Shown in pieces: positions 27,691-38,592 of a stretch of 64,000 nt of DNA. Numbering within the stretch: position 1 is the stretch's first letter; each line of letters begins with the position of its first letter. The position numbers and the translations under genes are program-made. The stretch is from Tsuneonella dongtanensis. Lineage in GTDB: Bacteria; Pseudomonadota; Alphaproteobacteria; Sphingomonadales; Sphingomonadaceae. Below the pieces are notes generated by a model. That model made no database searches and had not been told where the DNA came from. It saw only the letters and a program-made list of their open reading frames with translations. The DNA lies in assembly GCF_001698205.1 (NCBI RefSeq), contig NZ_CP016591.1, positions 2,852,001 through 2,916,000 of the forward strand, given 5' to 3'.

Positions 27691-29229
27691 ATGATTGACG
27701 GACTGACCCGCGACATTCTGATCGTCGGAGGGGGAACCTCGGGCTGGCTGTGTGCCGCATACATGGCGAACACGCTCGGCACTGTCCGGCAAGGAGGACC
27801 GCGCATTCGCCTCATGGAAGCGTCGGACATCCCGACGATCGGCGTCGGCGAATCGACGATTCCACCGATCCGTAGCGTGATTGCGGGCACTGGCATCGAT
27901 GAGGTCGATTTCCTGCGTGAGACGAATGCGACGTTCAAGATGGCAATACGCTTCGACGGATGGCGCAAGCCCGTCGCCGGATGCGAGCATGGCTTCTTCC
28001 ACGCTTTCGGTCCGCACGGGCGCATCGGTAGCGAGCCACTTGCGCCCTACTGGCTCGTGTCCGGAGCGTACAAGCGAACGAGCTTCGTCGATTATTCCAT
28101 GAACAACGGGCCCGCCATCGCAGCCGGCAAGGCGCCGAAGCGAATGTCGGACCAACCGTTCAAGGGCCCGCTCGACTATGCCTATCACTTCGATGCAGGT
28201 TTGCTCGCCGAATTGCTGAAAAAGAGGGCGACTAGCCTGGACGTGGAACACATCGTCGCCACGATCGACAAGGCCGAGGTATCCGGGGAGGAGATCACGG
28301 CCGTCGTGACAGCGGACGGCCGACGGCTGACGGCTGACCTGTTCGTCGATTGCACTGGGTTCTCGGCAAGGCTCATCGAGCAAGCCCTTGGCGAGCCCTT
28401 CGTTTCGGCGTCCGACACTCTGTTCTGCGACCGCGCTGTCGCCTGCCAGGTACCGTACCGGGACCCGGAATGCCCGATCCCGCCCTTCACGCGTTCATCC
28501 GCCCGACCGAACGGGTGGATCTGGGACGTGCCTCTGATGCATCGGAGGGGGACGGGGTTCGTTTATTCGAGCGCCCACATTTCCGACGAGGACGCGCGTG
28601 ATCACCTGATATCTTACCTCGGCGATGACGGCGCTGGCGCAGAGCCCCGCCTTCTTCGCTTCCGCGTCGGACATCGCGACCGGCCCTGGCGCGGAAATTG
28701 CGTCGCGATCGGCCTTTCGGCGGGGTTCATCGAGCCGCTCGAATCGACCGGCATCTATTTTTCGGACATTGCGATCCGCTGGCTCACCGATTTCTGTCTC
28801 GACCGGAGGCAATTCCCCACCGCGGCCAAGGCATTCAACGAGCGGATGCAAGCCTGCTATGCCGACGTCCTCGACTTCATCAAGCTGCATTATGTCCTGA
28901 GCGACCGCGACGACACTGCATTCTGGGTCGATAATCGGGCTGCGGAAACGGTACCCGCTTCGTTACGCGAAAAGCTGGAGATGTGGGCTTACCGCATGCC
29001 GAGCGAATACGAGTTCGGGCAGCTGCCCGCCGTCTTTGGCTACTCCAACTACGTTCAGCTGCTTTTGTCGCTGGGACATCATCCTGAACTGGTGATGCTC
29101 AAGGCGCGCTATCGCGAGGTCGACCGCGCGGCGAGGATTGCCAATGCGATCGAGCAGGTCGCCGCCAGTGGTTTGGCGGCACTGCCAGGTCACAGGGATC
29201 TGCTCTCACGGCTCGCCCGAGGTGCCTGA
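27691..29229 (+). CDS. Flavin-dependent tryptophan-halogenase-like protein
   Basis: 512 residues from ATG 27691; the frame is open for 40 codons upstream but this start begins just before the FAD motif. The GGGTSGW nucleotide-binding motif is at 13-19, the catalytic Lys83 lies in NATFKMAIRF (equivalent to Lys79 of PrnA), the halogenase signature WIWDVP is at 276-281 (family WxWxIP), and EPLESTGIYF carries Glu351-Ser352, the PrnA-like active-site pair. The enzyme would oxidise halide with FADH2 and O2 and transfer it to an activated aromatic ring, in PrnA via the lysine. The substrate is unknown. The gene sits between two TonB receptors, as BrvH-type halogenases do. It would need a partner flavin reductase, which is not in the window. 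Confidence 0.88.
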   Translation: MIDGLTRDILIVGGGTSGWLCAAYMANTLGTVRQGGPRIRLMEASDIPTIGVGESTIPPIRSVIAGTGIDEVDFLRETNATFKMAIRFDGWRKPVAGCEHGFFHAFGPHGRIGSEPLAPYWLVSGAYKRTSFVDYSMNNGPAIAAGKAPKRMSDQPFKGPLDYAYHFDAGLLAELLKKRATSLDVEHIVATIDKAEVSGEEITAVVTADGRRLTADLFVDCTGFSARLIEQALGEPFVSASDTLFCDRAVACQVPYRDPECPIPPFTRSSARPNGWIWDVPLMHRRGTGFVYSSAHISDEDARDHLISYLGDDGAGAEPRLLRFRVGHRDRPWRGNCVAIGLSAGFIEPLESTGIYFSDIAIRWLTDFCLDRRQFPTAAKAFNERMQACYADVLDFIKLHYVLSDRDDTAFWVDNRAAETVPASLREKLEMWAYRMPSEYEFGQLPAVFGYSNYVQLLLSLGHHPELVMLKARYREVDRAARIANAIEQVAASGLAALPGHRDLLSRLARGA

Positions 29230-29843
29230 CCCACCGTGATCCCAAAGCGCGGGGGGAGATGACAGGTTCGCCAAAAGTCGGAATTGAGAAATCACGCACC
29301 TGTCACACCGCTGCAATGAATCGGTATCGAATGGCGTAGCCAGCCCCGAGCGCTCTGTCGCATACCGGAACGTCCGGGAAATTGTCGATCGGGGGCAGTC
29401 GTCCATATCGAATGAGCACTACCTGTCCGCGCCTTTCTTTCCGGCCTCCCCCCGAAATGCGCGACGTCTCAAAACGTGTACGGCACTCTCAACCTATCCC
29501 TATCGTACCAAGGCGCGCGGGCGTCGATTAATCTTCAAGTAGTTCCAACTATTCTTTTTGTGATCTCATTAGCAACCCACACTCATCGGATTTCCCTGTT
29601 GTAACAGAGGCAAGTAGACAATGTATTGCTGGACACTGTAGCTCAATATGGCAAATCTATAGCTGGTTCGATGTTGCATAATCGACACATATCCCGACCA
29701 TCACACGCAAGTTCCACTAAAATTGTTGTATTTACCTGCGTACTTGCGCAGGCGTTACGGTCTGACGGGTGCGTGCCCTACACGCCCCTGAAAGCAAATT
29801 GATTTCGGCCTCCGAGGAGGCCGAGGCACTAGGGGGACATACT
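29230..29843. other. 614-nt gene-free, AT-rich interval before TonB receptor 2
   Basis: I see no convincing gene here on either strand. Positions 29521-29760 are about 43% GC by my hand count, well below the roughly 65% of the surroundings. The interval holds small hairpins: CCTGCG/CGCAGG (29735-29752) and CGGCCTC/GAGGCCG (29806-29823). It may be a long regulated promoter and leader of TonB receptor 2 or a scar of acquired DNA. Confidence 0.6.
29806..29823 (+). promoter_or_regulatory. Hairpin in the leader of TonB receptor 2
   Basis: CGGCCTC (29806-29812) pairs perfectly with GAGGCCG (29817-29823) around a CGAG tetraloop. It ends 20 nt before the GTG start (29844) and just ahead of the ribosome-binding stretch AGGGGGAC (29831-29838). 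There is no T-run, so it is not a standard terminator; it may stabilise the mRNA leader or influence initiation. Confidence 0.4.
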
Positions 29844-32800
29844 GTGACAAAGACCATTCTGAAGGCCGCACTTCGCGGCTCATCCTATCTATGCTCGGTC
29901 GCTCTGATAACCGTTGCCGCTCCCCAAGTCGCGTTGGCGCAGGACGCGGCACCCGATTGCGTGGACGCCGATTCCGATGGTGCCTGCGATGCGGTCGAAA
30001 CAGCCGATTCGGGCGCGTCGATCATCGTGACCGGTTCGCGTATCGCGAAGCCGACCCTCGAATCGACCGTGCCGATCCTTTCGGTCGCCGGCGAGTCTTT
30101 CATCGAGCAGGGCACCAACAATATCGGCGATACATTGAACGAACTGCCGCAACTGCGGAGCACACGGCAGTCGAACAACTCAGCGACCGGTATCGGGATC
30201 GCGGGCCTCAATCTGCTCGACCTTCGTGGCCTCGGTACCAACCGCACGCTCGTCCTCGTTAATGGCCGCCGTCACGTTGCGGCGGACCTCACGAGCAACG
30301 CCTCTTCACCCGACATCAACACTCTCCCGCTCGATCTTGTCGAGCGAGTCGATATCGTTACCGGCGGCAACTCAGCGATCTACGGTTCGGACGCGATCGC
30401 GGGCGTGGTCAATTTCGTTCTCAAGCGTGACTTCGATGGCGTCCAGCTCCGCGGTGGGGCGGGCGTCAGCATGCCCGGTGGCTATGGCGGCAATCAGTTC
30501 GTTTCGGCGGTTGTCGGCAAAAACTTCGCGGACGGGCGCGGCAACATAACGCTGCATGGCGAGTATTCGCGTCAGGATCGCATTCTCGCGTCACAGATTC
30601 CAAACCTTCGCACGGTCGAAGGTCTGAACATCGTCGATGCCGATCCCGGCACCGCGCTGAATGGCAGCGACGGTAATCCCGACTCGCAGTACTTCACCAA
30701 TATCCGACAGCGCAACTCGAGCCGTTATGGCCTCGTGATTATCTCTCAGCCGAATGCCAACCCGGCCTGCGGCCTGGGCGCGGGCACGACCGCGACTAAC
30801 GGCACGGCATTCAACTGCCTGCTCGCGTTCGACGCCTTTGGCAACCTCGCTCCTTCGAACGAGACCGTCCGCTTCGGTACCGGTCCGATCGGCGGTGCCG
30901 CCAATGCGACCAACCTCGATACGTCGCGTGAAGGGGACATCTATTCGATCCTGCCGCGCCAGAGCCGGTACAACGCCAACCTGCTCGCGCACTACGAATT
31001 CAGCGAAGCGCTTGACGCATTTGTCGAAGCGAAGTTCGTTCGCGTCAATTCCTTCGGCTCGGGAACCGGTTATGCCGGTATCAGCGGTTCGTTCGGGACA
31101 GGTTTCGACCAGCGTGAGCGTATCCGCCTCGACAACCCTTATCTGACAACGGCGCAGCGGACGACAATCGCAAACGCGCTTTTGGCTTCAGGCTGCCGAT
31201 CTTCGCTCACTCAAGCCTGTTCCACCACGACTTCGGCGGCGGGATATAACGGCTTCCTTGACGCCGGTCAGATCGCTGCGATCAATGCAGGCACTTACCG
31301 GTTCTCGCTCGCCCGGCTCAATGTGGCGGGGACGCCTCGTGACGAGAGATTTCAGCGCGACACGTTCAGGGTAGTGGCCGGTCTGCGCGGCACGTTCATG
31401 GACGATTGGACCTATGAAATCTCGGGCAACTACGGCCGAATGGAAGAAAGCACGGTCACCCGGGGCTTCATCGACGCCCAGCGTCTGGCACTGTCGCTCG
31501 ACGCCGGCTTCAACCCCGCAACCAATCGTATCCAGTGTCGGTCGCAGTACGATCCTGCCGCAGCGGTCGCCTATGACCGCGGTGTTTTCCAAGCCGGTGG
31601 AACGTCGCGAGGCAATGCCGATCAGCTCGCCCGCCTTGCGGCCGACATCGCGGCGTGCGTCCCCTTCAACCCGTTTGGTGACGCAGACAACAAGGCAGCA
31701 CAAGCCTATTTCGTGCGACCCTCGTTCAACGAGGGCTGGATTACCCAGAAGGTGGTGTCTGGCTTCGTCAGCGGGGATTCCAGCGAGTTCCTGAACCTGT
31801 GGGGTGGCCCGGTCAGCTTCGCGCTGGGTGCCGAGTATCGCGAGGAAGACATTTACCTCAAGCAGGACGACTTCGCGGGCACCGCGGGCAACACCAACAA
31901 CGTGGTGCTTGGCCCCTCGGGTGTCTTTACCGACCCGCCGAAGTTCACCGTGAAAGAGGCATTCGGTGAAATTCGCATCCCGATCCTGGCGGATAGGCCG
32001 TTCTTCGAAGAGTTGACCCTTTCAGGTGCGGGCCGCGTTGCCAAATACCAAGGTGGCGTGGGAACGGTATGGGCCTACAACGCCGGTGTCGACTACGCTC
32101 CCGTCCGGGACATTCGCTTCCGCGCGAACTATAGCCGCGCGGTGCGGGCGCCGTTCCTTTCGGAAACGTCGGGAGCGCTGGTCAACAACTTCTCGCCGAA
32201 CTTCCAGGATCCCTGCCAGCCGTCGCAGATTGGCACCGGCACTCAGTTCCGCAATGCGAATTGTACCGCCGACCTTGGCGGCTTGCCGGCGCGCAACGGG
32301 GCTTATTCGCTCAAGGTTGTGAGCGGGCCGAACCCGAACCTGCAGGCAGAAAACTCGGATTCGTGGACCTTCGGTGCGGTTCTCCAGCCGCGCTGGATCC
32401 CGAACCTGTCTCTCACAGTCGACTATTACGATATCACGGTGAACGGGATCATCGCGTCTCCCTCGGCGCAGCAGATCGCGAACTCGTGCTACGACCAGCC
32501 GACGCTCGACAACGTGTTCTGCCGTACCTTCAGTCGCTTCCGCGGCCCGGGCGTGGGACCTGACAGCGAAGTCCCGGGCGAGATTCTCAGCAATTCGTTG
32601 CTGCAGTCCCCGCTCAACTACGCGTCGCGTACCCGCCGCGGTATCGACACCCAGCTCGACTATCGCACGAGCCTGACGGATGATGTCAATCTCAGGCTGT
32701 TCGCCATCTGGACACATAACCTCGAGATCAACAACTACGAGAACCCGGCCGACCCGACGTTCACGAATCGCATCCTTGGTGAGCTTGGCGACCCCGAAGA

Positions 32801-33215
32801 TGAATTCCGCATCGACACCGACCTGTCGGTGGGTGCGTTTACCTTCGGCCACTCGCTGCGCTACATTGGCAAGATGACGGTCGGCGCGTGGGAGAATTAT
32901 TTCCCGCTCGACAACCGTGCGCCGCAGAATCTCGACGCGTCGCCGATCCGCTACTATCCGGAAGTGTTTTACCACAACTTCCGCCTGGAGTGGGACGTGA
33001 ACGGCGAGGAGGGCGATGGCAACCTCGGCCGCGACCTCAACTTCTATGTCGGTGTCGACAACGCGTTCAACAAAGTCCCGCCGCTTGGTGCGTCGGGTTC
33101 GGGCGCGGGTGGCGGCGGCGGTGGCGCCGACCGTCCGGGCTCGGCGAACACGACCGGCGCGATCTACGACGTGCGTGGCCGTCAGTTCTACGCCGGCGTC
33201 AAGATGAAGTTCTGA
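29844..33215 (+). CDS. TonB-dependent outer-membrane receptor 2
   Basis: 1123 residues from GTG 29844, preceded by AGGGGGAC; the signal peptide ends around VALAQ. Directly after it comes DCVDADSDGACDAVE, which resembles a calcium-binding type 3 (D-x-D-x-D-G) repeat. The TonB-box-like SIIVTGSRIAKP, the plug domain (with LRGLGTNRTLVLVNGRRHV and SAIYGSDAIAGVVNFVL) and a large beta-barrel follow, ending VKMKF. A Gly-rich loop lies near residue 1090. Several cysteines sit in putative loops. The ligand is unknown. The gene is followed by a strong terminator. Confidence 0.92.
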   Translation: MTKTILKAALRGSSYLCSVALITVAAPQVALAQDAAPDCVDADSDGACDAVETADSGASIIVTGSRIAKPTLESTVPILSVAGESFIEQGTNNIGDTLNELPQLRSTRQSNNSATGIGIAGLNLLDLRGLGTNRTLVLVNGRRHVAADLTSNASSPDINTLPLDLVERVDIVTGGNSAIYGSDAIAGVVNFVLKRDFDGVQLRGGAGVSMPGGYGGNQFVSAVVGKNFADGRGNITLHGEYSRQDRILASQIPNLRTVEGLNIVDADPGTALNGSDGNPDSQYFTNIRQRNSSRYGLVIISQPNANPACGLGAGTTATNGTAFNCLLAFDAFGNLAPSNETVRFGTGPIGGAANATNLDTSREGDIYSILPRQSRYNANLLAHYEFSEALDAFVEAKFVRVNSFGSGTGYAGISGSFGTGFDQRERIRLDNPYLTTAQRTTIANALLASGCRSSLTQACSTTTSAAGYNGFLDAGQIAAINAGTYRFSLARLNVAGTPRDERFQRDTFRVVAGLRGTFMDDWTYEISGNYGRMEESTVTRGFIDAQRLALSLDAGFNPATNRIQCRSQYDPAAAVAYDRGVFQAGGTSRGNADQLARLAADIAACVPFNPFGDADNKAAQAYFVRPSFNEGWITQKVVSGFVSGDSSEFLNLWGGPVSFALGAEYREEDIYLKQDDFAGTAGNTNNVVLGPSGVFTDPPKFTVKEAFGEIRIPILADRPFFEELTLSGAGRVAKYQGGVGTVWAYNAGVDYAPVRDIRFRANYSRAVRAPFLSETSGALVNNFSPNFQDPCQPSQIGTGTQFRNANCTADLGGLPARNGAYSLKVVSGPNPNLQAENSDSWTFGAVLQPRWIPNLSLTVDYYDITVNGIIASPSAQQIANSCYDQPTLDNVFCRTFSRFRGPGVGPDSEVPGEILSNSLLQSPLNYASRTRRGIDTQLDYRTSLTDDVNLRLFAIWTHNLEINNYENPADPTFTNRILGELGDPEDEFRIDTDLSVGAFTFGHSLRYIGKMTVGAWENYFPLDNRAPQNLDASPIRYYPEVFYHNFRLEWDVNGEEGDGNLGRDLNFYVGVDNAFNKVPPLGASGSGAGGGGGGADRPGSANTTGAIYDVRGRQFYAGVKMKF

Positions 33216-33239
33216 TCGCCATATCGACTAACGAAATCG

Positions 33240-33271
33240 GGGGCCGGGACGCTGTTCCGGCCCCTTTTTTT
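33240..33271 (+). terminator. Rho-independent terminator after TonB receptor 2
   Basis: GGGGCCGG (33240-33247) pairs with CCGGCCCC (33257-33264) around a 9-nt loop, and is followed by seven Ts (33265-33271). It lies 24 nt after the receptor stop and 17 nt before the hydroxylase gene, which therefore probably has its own weak promoter or depends on read-through. Confidence 0.9.
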
Positions 33272-33288
33272 GGTCTAGCTTCGCGAAC

Positions 33289-34271
33289 ATGCCGAGCGCT
33301 ATCGTCAGCAACGCCCTGTCCGCGGCGCAACGTGGGGACATCGTCGGTGCTGCGCGGATGCTCGAAATCGGCGCAGCAGGGGGGGATGGTGAAGCCGCCT
33401 TCGTTCTCGCCGAATGGCGGCTGGCGGGAACAGCGATCCGCCGCGACCTCGGGGAGGCGCGCCGCTTCTACGGTCGTGCAGCCGAACTGGGCATCGCAGA
33501 GGCCGATGCAATCTACACCGCCCTTCTCGCCAATGGCGCGGGCGGCAATCCGCGCGACTGGGAATCGGCGCTGAACCGCGTCCGTCAGCAAGCGCGACAC
33601 GATCCACTGGTGCGGGCCGAACGCGACTTGATCGAGGCGATGGATCTCGATCCCGACGGTAACCCGGCAGTCCTGCCGCAAACGCATTTGCTGAACTCCA
33701 CGCCTGCCATCCGCACGGTAAAGGGATTGCTCACCCCGGCCGAATGTCGCTTTTTGGCCCGCGTGGCTGAAGCCGACCTGCAGAAAGCCATCGTCATCGA
33801 TCCCCGAACGGGGCAGGCGCGGCGGCATCCAATCCGAACCGCCGAAAGCGCGGGGTACCCTTTCGTCCGTGAACGACCCGTACTCCATGCAATCAACCGG
33901 CGCATCGCTGCAGTCACCGGCACGAGTTACGAGCAAGGTGAACCGACCCAGATTCTCTCGTATCGACCGGGCCAAGAGTACCGACTTCACAGTGACGCCA
34001 TCGCCAATGAAGCAAACCAGCGCATAGCGACGGTGCTGGTCTGCCTGAAGGATGACTTCGAAGGAGGGGAGACTGTCTTCCCCCGGTTGGGCCTGGCGTG
34101 GCGCGGGGCGACGGGAGACGCGCTCCACTTCCTGAACGTCGACAGGACCCTGCAGCCTGAACCATTGGCCTGGCACGCGGGAACCCCCGTTACGTCCGGG
34201 CACAAGATCATGCTTTCGAAATGGGTGCGGGCTAGACCGCTCGACCTCAGCGGTCCGCCTGGCCGTCCGCT

Positions 34272-34275
<4 letters not shown>
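33289..34275 (+). CDS. Sel1-repeat 2-oxoglutarate/Fe(II) hydroxylase (prolyl 4-hydroxylase-like)
   Basis: 328 residues. The N-terminal third (about 10-110) has two or three Sel1/TPR-like helical repeats ([37 protein letters not shown]). The C-terminal part (about 140-315) is a prolyl 4-hydroxylase-type double-stranded beta-helix with Fe ligands His234 and Asp236 (YRLHSDAI), distal His296 (AWHAGTPV) and the 2OG-binding Lys306 (GHKIMLSKW). Such enzymes hydroxylate peptidyl proline or related side chains. Sel1-P4H proteins are often found near TonB receptors and halogenases in sphingomonads and caulobacters. It overlaps the convergent clpB gene by 4 nt at the stops. Confidence 0.88.
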
Positions 34276-36848
<2,573 letters not shown>

Positions 36849-36851
<3 letters not shown>

Positions 36852-36880
36852 GGGTGTATCAGCCTCCTGTTACACCCACA
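36849..36880 (-). promoter_or_regulatory. Hairpin enclosing the clpB Shine-Dalgarno site and start codon
   Basis: On the minus-strand RNA, the arm at 36880-36871 (UGUGGGUGUA) pairs with 36858-36849 (UACACCCAUG), giving 8 Watson-Crick pairs plus two G-U pairs; the right arm contains the whole AUG. The 12-nt loop holds the AGGAGG ribosome-binding site (36868-36863). Such an arrangement could limit initiation until the stem opens, as in RNA thermometers. Confidence 0.55.
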
Positions 36881-36907
36881 GATATTGTTGCTTCTCCGCA
36901 ACACAAG
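36877..36907 (-). promoter_or_regulatory. RpoH (sigma-32)-like promoter of clpB
   Basis: On the minus strand CTTG (36907-36904) is followed after 17 nt by AATATCTGTG (36886-36877). The alphaproteobacterial RpoH consensus is CTTG-N17/18-CYTATnTnnG, so only the leading CY differs. A start about 6 nt downstream would fall near 36871, inside the hairpin of the clpB leader. Confidence 0.5.
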
Positions 36908-36912
36908 GGGTG

Positions 36913-38481
36913 TCAGCGGCTGGCGGCAAAACTCCGTACGAATTCCTCGAGAAGGCGCACGCCAAAGCCGGTCGCTCCCTTGGGAACGGTCGGCTGCGGA
37001 GTTGACGCCCACATGGTGCCCGCCATGTCGACGTGCGCCCACGGCAGCGCTTCTGGCACGAAGCTGCCGATGAACGCCGCCCCGTGGCTAGCACCCGGCC
37101 CGCCGCCTTCGACGACGTTCTGAAAATCGGCGATGTCCGACTTCAAATCCTTGAAATGATTGGGGTGGAGCGGAAGGCGCCAGACCGCTTCGCCGCTGGC
37201 CTCGCCAGCCTTCGTCAGCGTCGCGGCAAGCGCATCGTCGCGCGAGAACAGCCCGGCGTATTCGTCGCCCAACGCCCCGATGACCGATCCCGTGAGCGTG
37301 GCGATATCGACGATGGCCGCAGGCTTGTGCCGCGCGGCGACGTATTCGACGGCGTCCGCGAGCACGAGGCGTCCTTCCGCGTCGGTATTGAGCACCTCGA
37401 TCGTCTTGCCGCTCATCGTCCGCACGACGTCGCCGGGGCGCTGGGCGTTTCCGCCCGGCATGTTCTCGGCGAGCGCAGCGACGGCCACCACGTTGACCGG
37501 CGCGCGCGAGGTCGCCAGCGCCAGCACGGTGCCGACCACGGCTGCCGCACCGGACATGTCGCCCTTCATCCGCGACATCCCGCTGCCGTCCTTGAGCGAA
37601 ATGCCGCCTGAATCGAACGTGATGCCCTTGCCCGCCAGCGCCACGGGCTGGCCGGTCGCACCACGATAATGGACCAGCAGCATCCGCGGCGGACGGCGAG
37701 AGCCCTGTCCCACCCCTAGGATCGCGCCCATGTTCTCACGCTGCATCGCCGCTTCGTCGAGCGCTTCGATGGTGACGCCCGGCACGCCGGCGAAGGCCGC
37801 GCGGGTGCGATCGACGAAGCTCTGCGGCCAGATCACTCCGGCGGGTTCGGTAGCGAGGTCGCGGGTCAACCGCGTGCCCTCGGCGATGCCCCGGTGACGC
37901 GCATGCCATGCCGCTCGCGCCGCGTCGGCGCCCTCGCCTACCACCGTAACCGGGGCCGAGGGCGGCGGCGCCCCCGCACCGGTCTTGTAGCGATCAAAAC
38001 GGTATTGCCCGAGCGCGTAGCCGAGCGCAGCCTCGGCAAGGGTTGCCCCGCTTCCAGCGCCCACGAGCGCGACGGGAGCCTTCTCGCCCTTCATTTCCTG
38101 CGCCGCCTTGCCGGCGGCATCCCGGATCGCCGTCACGCTCGGTTCGGCTCCGGTTCCAACGACCAGCAAGCGAGGCCGGCCGCCGACCCCCCGGAGGGAC
38201 AGGACTTCCCCGGCCCCGGCGGCAAAACCGCCCGAAGCGACGGCAGCGGCGATTCCTTCGCGCTCTGCAGCGGTCAGACTGATGGTCGCGGGAACATCCG
38301 GACCGGACATCAGCACGACCAGCGCGGCATCGGCAGGAATGGTGGTGGAAAAGGCGATCGGCCGCTCGGCGCTGTTGGCGGCGATGGCCGGTGCAACCTG
38401 GTGGCCGGGTGCGTCCTGGCCGATTGCCGGAGCCGACAGGGCCGTAGCGGCAAAAAGAAGCGAAAGCGGAGCGGCGCGCAT
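36913..38481 (-). CDS. Secreted leucyl aminopeptidase family (M17) protein
   Basis: 522 residues from ATG 38481, chosen because it has GGGGAGA upstream and yields a signal peptide (MRAAPLSLLFAATALSAPAIG). The frame is open far upstream, but that part is antisense to the amidase gene and is not coding. The M17 catalytic domain shows Lys285 and Asp290 in GKGITFDSGGISLK, Asp308 in KGDMSGAAAV, and the signature NTDAEGRLVL (366-375, with Asp367, Glu369, Arg371). The family uses two metal ions to remove N-terminal residues. A signal peptide on an M17 enzyme is typical of sphingomonad periplasmic versions. It lies upstream of clpB. Confidence 0.92.
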   Translation of the reverse strand: MRAAPLSLLFAATALSAPAIGQDAPGHQVAPAIAANSAERPIAFSTTIPADAALVVLMSGPDVPATISLTAAEREGIAAAVASGGFAAGAGEVLSLRGVGGRPRLLVVGTGAEPSVTAIRDAAGKAAQEMKGEKAPVALVGAGSGATLAEAALGYALGQYRFDRYKTGAGAPPPSAPVTVVGEGADAARAAWHARHRGIAEGTRLTRDLATEPAGVIWPQSFVDRTRAAFAGVPGVTIEALDEAAMQRENMGAILGVGQGSRRPPRMLLVHYRGATGQPVALAGKGITFDSGGISLKDGSGMSRMKGDMSGAAAVVGTVLALATSRAPVNVVAVAALAENMPGGNAQRPGDVVRTMSGKTIEVLNTDAEGRLVLADAVEYVAARHKPAAIVDIATLTGSVIGALGDEYAGLFSRDDALAATLTKAGEASGEAVWRLPLHPNHFKDLKSDIADFQNVVEGGGPGASHGAAFIGSFVPEALPWAHVDMAGTMWASTPQPTVPKGATGFGVRLLEEFVRSFAASR

Positions 38482-38592
38482 GAAATTCTCCCCTTCAGCC
38501 CGCGACTTGGCGGGCGCTTGCGTGCGCGCGGCGCTTGACCGGGGCTCCAGTGCAAAGCAAGTCGCTGGTCGACGAAAGTGGGATGGGGTCGG

